From the NCBI GenBank assembly GCA_002104945.1, contig MCFH01000019.1, positions 404,501-468,500 on the forward strand: DNA of 64,000 nt. Reading direction: 5' to 3'. The translations under genes and the position numbers were made by a program. Positions 59,282 to 64,000 of this stretch are shown here, one piece after another. This DNA is from Piromyces finnis. Its lineage: Eukaryota > Neocallimastigomycota > Neocallimastigomycetes > Neocallimastigales > Neocallimastigaceae. The notes under the pieces are model-generated. The model was not told the DNA's origin. It ran no database searches and saw only the letters and a program-made list of their open reading frames with translations. Position 1 is the first letter of the stretch; each line of letters starts with the position of its first letter.

Positions 59282-59658
59282 TCATCTTTAACTAAAATAT
59301 TTTATGAAAATGAGGTTTACAGTTTTATAAATGAATAAATGAAAGGAATTTTAAAGATAGTAATTACTTTTTAATTTTAATGATTTTAATGAATTGCTTC
59401 TTTAACACACTAAATTAGTAAAAATTTCTTGGTTAAAAGTCTAGTAGAGGTCGAATTTCTTCTGGCTAAAAACTGGCTAAAATCACCAAAAATCTAGTAT
59501 AAATACATAAATACTAACTCATCTTTAACTAAAATATTTTATGAAAATGAAGTTTACAGTTTTATAAATGAATAAATGAAAGGAATTTTAAAGATAGTAA
59601 TTACTTTTTAATTTTAATGATTTTAATGAATTGCTTCTTTAACACACTAAATTAGTAA
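59185..59658 (+). repeat. 237-bp tandem duplication
   Basis: Units 59185-59421 and 59422-59658 are almost identical (one visible difference, gaggtt versus gaagtt). The unit includes the right inverted repeat of the MITE-like element plus about 140 bp of flank. It arose after the element inserted. Confidence 0.9.
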
Positions 59659-59728
59659 TAACTTTTTAAGAAAAACTTTATCAAAATGTATCAAATAATG
59701 TACTTTTTTTTTTAATTTATTTTAGAGT

Positions 59729-60064
59729 TTATATATATAGATAAATTAATACATTTATAGGCAATAGCACGTTTTTTTTATTACTATCATTGTTAATTTC
59801 TACTAATTGAACTGGTACATAAATCTTATAATTAGAACCATCTTTTAAAATTTTATAGTTGAGTACATTCCCATTAATGCTCTCAACAAGATCATTTATT
59901 TTAAACTGCTGCTCAAACATTTCTTCATCATTTTCGTCTCTTAATGAACTTATCAAAGTTATATCATAGGTTTCTAGCACCCCTTTGGTTGCCATTCCAC
60001 AATAAATAATATTACTGCAAAATATTAATAAAATTATTAAAAGGAATACAATATATTTTCTCAT
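59729..60064 (-). CDS. Small secreted protein, about 111 aa
   Basis: Starts MRKYIVFLLIILLIFCSNIIYC, a clear signal peptide (an upstream ATG at 60073 adds MLN). The mature part (about 90 aa) is mixed-charge with DITLISSLRDENDEEMFEQQF and YKIYVPVQLVEIN. It has no repeated cysteines and no domain I recognise. The last residues (LLPINVLIYLYI) look like read-through of AT-rich DNA, so a 3' intron or a different end is possible. Confidence 0.55.
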   Translation of the reverse strand: MRKYIVFLLIILLIFCSNIIYCGMATKGVLETYDITLISSLRDENDEEMFEQQFKINDLVESINGNVLNYKILKDGSNYKIYVPVQLVEINNDSNKKNVLLPINVLIYLYI

Positions 60065-60210
60065 ATTCAACATATATAATTATTAAAAATTATTATTTTT
60101 ATTACTAGTTAAAAATATTTCAATAAATATAATATTATTGATAATATTTATTTTTGTTAATATTTATTGAGATAATGATTATCTTATATTTTATTTTTAT
60201 TCTTATTTGC

Positions 60211-60297
<87 letters not shown>

Positions 60298-60465
60298 TTT
60301 TATTTTTATTAATATATAATATATATTTTTTTATTTTACTTTTTAGCAAATAACATATATTTTTTTTTTATGATAGATAAAAGTTATTATAATTTAAATT
60401 AAAATCTATTTAATGATAATAAATTATAAAGGAAAATGTTCAGTATACATATGAAATGATACGGG

Positions 60466-61024
60466 GTTTTTTTTTTTTTTTTTTTTTTTAACTTCCGAGT
60501 GCATTTCTCCCATCGATCAGAGTTAGCTCCAATGGTGGTTCTTAGAGAAACGTTGGCTCATTCCTATTGCTAGGTGGTTGTGACCCTCCTGGTCTGTCAT
60601 ACTGTTTCTTCAGCTTCGACGCTCACTTAATCCATGTACATTAGATGCATGTCGTTGTACGATATTTCACAACTACAATGCTAAGCCTCTTATAGTCAAT
60701 TTGATCACGTGTCAACCGCCCCCTAATGTTTACACTTAAATTGATTAAGGAATATTATGTGTTTTTGGCATAGCCTAAGTCACCACTTATTAAGTTCTAA
60801 TTTGGAATGTACCATGTACACTAGACCCTCTCAGGCCGGCTAGACGAGTGTTATTATCATAGTAGTAAATTAGAAAGTTCATTTATACTTACCTGAATAT
60901 CATAACCCAACCCATGGCAAACCCAGTGGGAAAATCCACAGGCACTGACATCTGCGGGGTCGAACCAGAAGCCTTATGTATGCTAAGGAAACGCCTTAAC
61001 AACCAGGATAAAAACTGGAACGAC
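60466..61024 (-). mobile_element. SINE-like element: tRNA-like head, LINE-like 3' segment, poly(A), 11-bp target-site duplication
   Basis: Read on the minus strand from 61024. The head contains TGGTTGTTAAGGCG (A-box-like). It continues with a CCTTA/TAAGG stem enclosing a 7-nt loop, then GGTTCGACCCC (B-box-like) about 30 nt on, the spacing of an RNA polymerase III internal promoter. The body is unrelated to any coding sequence and richer in G/C than its flanks. A segment near 60623-60575 (gctgaagaaacagtatgac, then ccaggagggtcac) matches the end of the LINE ORF at about 46737-46772. The minus-strand 3' end is a poly(A) tract (T run 60467-60489). An 11-bp direct repeat, aatgatacggg, flanks the element at 60455-60465 and 61025-61035. 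Confidence 0.82.
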
Positions 61025-61035
61025 AATGATACGGG

Positions 61036-61631
61036 TTAATTTTATGTAGAAAGAATTAAACTTTAATTAATATATATTTTATTAATAACTTTATTTATAA
61101 CGTTCCAATATTTCTATTCTGTCTAAATACTAAAACGTTCTGTCGTTGTCAAATATTAAAAATTCTAACTAAAACAAGAAGCCCTTTTTAATAATATTTA
61201 TTCTAATCTATTTATACTAATGAGGCTTACTTAATAATTAATTGTCCAATTATAAGGCTGGAACTATATGGATCATTCATTTACAATACTCTTTTACATT
61301 ACATGATATTACATTTGTCGTACATTTACATTATATTCTTATGCATTGTAGAAACAATTAATATTATAATAAAACTATATAAATTTAATATTAGGAAAAA
61401 TTACTAATATAATAATATGTTCAAGTCACATATTATTTTTATATCAGAAAATAATTAATTCGTATATATAATTTAACCAAAAATATTGATTGATTAAAAA
61501 ATAAAATAAAATTTGTGGATTTAAATAAAAATACCATAATAAATATGAAATATATAATGAATATAAATAACAATATCAATACATACATATATATGTATGT
61601 ATAGAATCGTTTTTATGCCAATTGATAAATT
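61036..61631. other. Intergenic, no gene seen
   Basis: A/T-rich sequence between the SINE-like element and the 3' end of the right-edge gene. Some stretches (61150-61330) are slightly less A/T-rich but contain no recognisable coding signal. Confidence 0.5.
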
Positions 61632-63828
61632 TTAAATTTGTATATTATATATATTATTATTATTTAAATAATGGAAAAATGATGGTAATAACAATTGATT
61701 AATATTTGTATAGCTATCAAACCTCATAAAATTTTTTAAACTTATTTGAAGTATATTATCTATAATTCTTGTGTTTTCTATTATTTCTTGTTCTTTTGCT
61801 TTAATTTCTTCTTCATAATATTTATATAGATCACCACTCGTATTAAACCATTTCAACCATATCTTGACATCATTTTCATTAATTTTTATTATATCTTCAT
61901 GCCAACAAATATTGAAATTATTCATTGAATTATATAAATAACTATTAGAATAATCAGCATTTAGTAAATATATTCCTAATGTCAATAAAAAAAAGGATTT
62001 ATTTTCATTGTTAATTTCAAACCACTCTTTATTTGTTAGCTTAATGTTAGAAAAATTACTAAAAAGTTTATATAAATCTACTGTATCATTTTTCTCGATG
62101 ATGTACTTATAATTTAATATTTCATAATCATATGTTAAACCACTATCATAAAAATTTACAATATAATTTAAAAAATTTATATAGCTATTTGTATATTCCA
62201 TGTCAATATTTAAAGATAGTATTTTATTATTTTTATTTACTTTATTTAGTTGTTTTCTTATAAATTCCATTTTATCTTTATCGATTTTATCATTTCTGAT
62301 ATTTTTAAGGAATATGTAATTAAACTGAGAAATAATTGTTTTGCGAATAAATGTACTAAGATATCTTTCATAATATAAATGTCTTACTTTTTCTGAAACA
62401 AAAATTCCAAAATTAGTTCTCATATTATTTACAGTATATATTTTATGCATAATATACAATTTTCTTCGCAACTCTAAATTTTCATTTATATCATTGAATT
62501 CCTTTTTATTTAATAATTCATTATAATTTTTTGAATTATCTAAATTAATTATATCATTATTATTAATAAAATCATGTTTGTCATTTATTGGATTATGATG
62601 TGATTCTTTATTAACATCTTCTTCTTCATTAATAAGATTAATACTTATATCATCTAAACTTTTACTTTTTCTCAATTTATTATGATCATCTCCAAATAAA
62701 TCGGAATATTCATCATCAAATTTTTGAAGAATTATAATTAAATGTTTGAAAAATGTTTCATAATTACTTTTACCATTGCTTTCATCAATTAATTCTTTGT
62801 AAAATCTAATTCTATTTCTAAAAAAATGGGGGGTTTTATAAAGTTTAACGTTTAAAATTTTATATAAATATTGTAGAAAATCCTCAATTTCTTCATCTTT
62901 AATGCCATCCACATAATCAGAATAATCAAAATCAGGATCAAGATCGCCCAAATCACAATCCATACCTTGAAAAAAGCAATCCCAAAAACCATCAATTAAT
63001 AGATTATTTATAGATATTAAGCTAAAATTAACATTATCTACAAAGTCGTTTTCAAATACATCATTAAAACTGTTATAGATATAACTAAAAAAAAGATTGA
63101 TGTTATTATTAAAAATATGATTAATTAATGATAAATTATTTTTCATATTACATAAATTCTCCCTGCATTCTTTAGATTTGTTTTCTTCTTCTTTCTTTTT
63201 TACTATCAAGTTGTATAAATTTGACAAAAAGGAATAATCAAGGTAAAAGAAATTTAGATTATAAAAATTAATATCTCTTGGGTTGATACTTTTTAATTCA
63301 TAAGCCTTTTCATCTATTTTCATTTTGGCTATGTTAAGTTTTTTGCATATATTCATAATTTCGTCGTAATATAAATATGCATTTTTATTATCAATGTATA
63401 AAATCTTTGATATTGGTTTTGAACTTTCAAAACTATTCAATATATTAAAAAAATCATTACTATTTATTTTAACCCTAAAGAAATTCAATTTCTCTTTTAA
63501 AAAATTTATTGTACTTTTTAAATGCAAAAAATTATCTTTATTTTTAATATTAAAAAAGAACAGAATAATGATTTTTAACGAGTTTTCAATCATTGATTTT
63601 TTCTGAAATAAAAATGAACTTTTAGCATTAATATTATTATCTAATTCAGAATTGATATTTTTATTATTATAATTGAATTTCATAAGCTGGTGATTTATTC
63701 TTGGTAAACTAATAAATTTTATATATTCAATTACAAAGAAGTTTATAAATTCATCATTCCTTAAAAGTGTTTTATAAATGCTATTAATATTACTATTTAT
63801 ATCAAATTCTTCATTATCATCATCATCA

Positions 63829-63862
<34 letters not shown>

Positions 63863-64000
63863 AAGTTTCAAATAAATTATCGATAATACTAGAATATTGC
63901 CTATTTGCATTTGAAATACTTTGAATTTTTAAATTTGAATTTTTATTGTCATTATTATCTTTATTATTGTAGCTGCTCCTATTGTTTTCATCGTTATTTT
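61632..64000 (-). CDS. Large Asn/Lys/Asp-rich protein, unknown, 5' end beyond window
   Basis: The frame is open from the stop at 61632 to the window edge, at least about 789 codons. The first Met in view is at 63683, but codons upstream of it stay open (SLPRINHQL before it), so the true start lies outside. The visible N-terminal part has Asn and Asp homopolymers (from the triplet tract near 63823-63860). The rest is helix-prone, with many Phe/Tyr/Ile and no signal peptide or clear membrane segment. An acidic patch (DLGDLDPDFDYSDYVDG) sits mid-protein. I do not recognise it. The absence of introns over 2.3 kb is unusual here. Confidence 0.72.

Noticed and set aside
60930-61024. A functional tRNA gene on the minus strand
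   Set aside because: A- and B-box-like motifs and an anticodon-like stem are present, but the acceptor and T-stem do not pair properly and the segment continues into a repeat body with a target duplication, so it is a SINE head.

Overview
The window looks like nuclear DNA of an anaerobic gut (rumen) fungus of the Neocallimastigomycota type. Non-coding DNA is almost entirely A/T, with long poly(A)/poly(T) runs and (TTA)n tracts. Genes carry many short GT-AG introns of roughly 80-150 bases. Proteins are rich in Asn, Lys and homopolymers, and one metabolic gene (glycogen phosphorylase) stands out as a codon-optimised, relatively GC-rich island. The assignment is inference from composition and gene content. 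I had no database search.

Left part (1-34 kb), a run of eukaryotic housekeeping genes. Most had to be reassembled exon by exon; in every multi-exon model given as complete the exon lengths sum to a multiple of three. In order: a TM9SF/EMP70 membrane protein (545-3781 +), snurportin-1 (4683-6353 -), 5-formyltetrahydrofolate cyclo-ligase apparently continuing into a SUZ domain (7305-9338 +), a BORC subunit 5 homologue (9826-10763 -, 5' end not found), Integrator subunit 9 (11293-14190 +), an Asn/Ser-rich protein (14420-16213 -), a small unknown gene (16323-16890 -), an IQGAP-type RasGAP-related scaffold (17499-23385 -), an AMPK-type glycogen-binding module with a huge Lys/Glu repeat tail (25364-27702 -), and a large SPRY plus IQ-motif protein (29392-34425 -).

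Middle (34-44 kb): a 6.6-kb AT desert with no supportable gene, then glycogen phosphorylase (41017-43718 +).

Right part (44-64 kb), repeat-rich. Three non-LTR retrotransposon (LINE) copies lie head to tail, two of the junctions being long poly(A) tracts, and a 36-bp direct repeat flanks the array (44.4-50.2 kb). A fourth small LINE relic has its own flanking repeats. An intronless 256-aa gene follows. Then come three copies of a secreted acidic membrane-anchored protein with identical predicted sequence, two of them in the arms of a ~1.6-kb inverted repeat (53.1-59.0 kb). Beyond these are a foldback MITE-like element inside a tandem duplication, a small secreted protein, and a 559-bp SINE-like element with a tRNA-like head, a LINE-like 3' segment, a poly(A) tail and an 11-bp target-site duplication. 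A large Asn-rich gene runs off the right edge.

The genes do not form an operon or pathway. The shared theme is that snurportin, INTS9 and BORCS5 are genes of animals and other deep eukaryotic lineages that model yeasts lack. The strongest candidates for something undescribed are the SINE/LINE pair, the poly(A)-junction LINE array, the MTHFS-SUZ fusion and the inverted triplicated secreted-protein locus.
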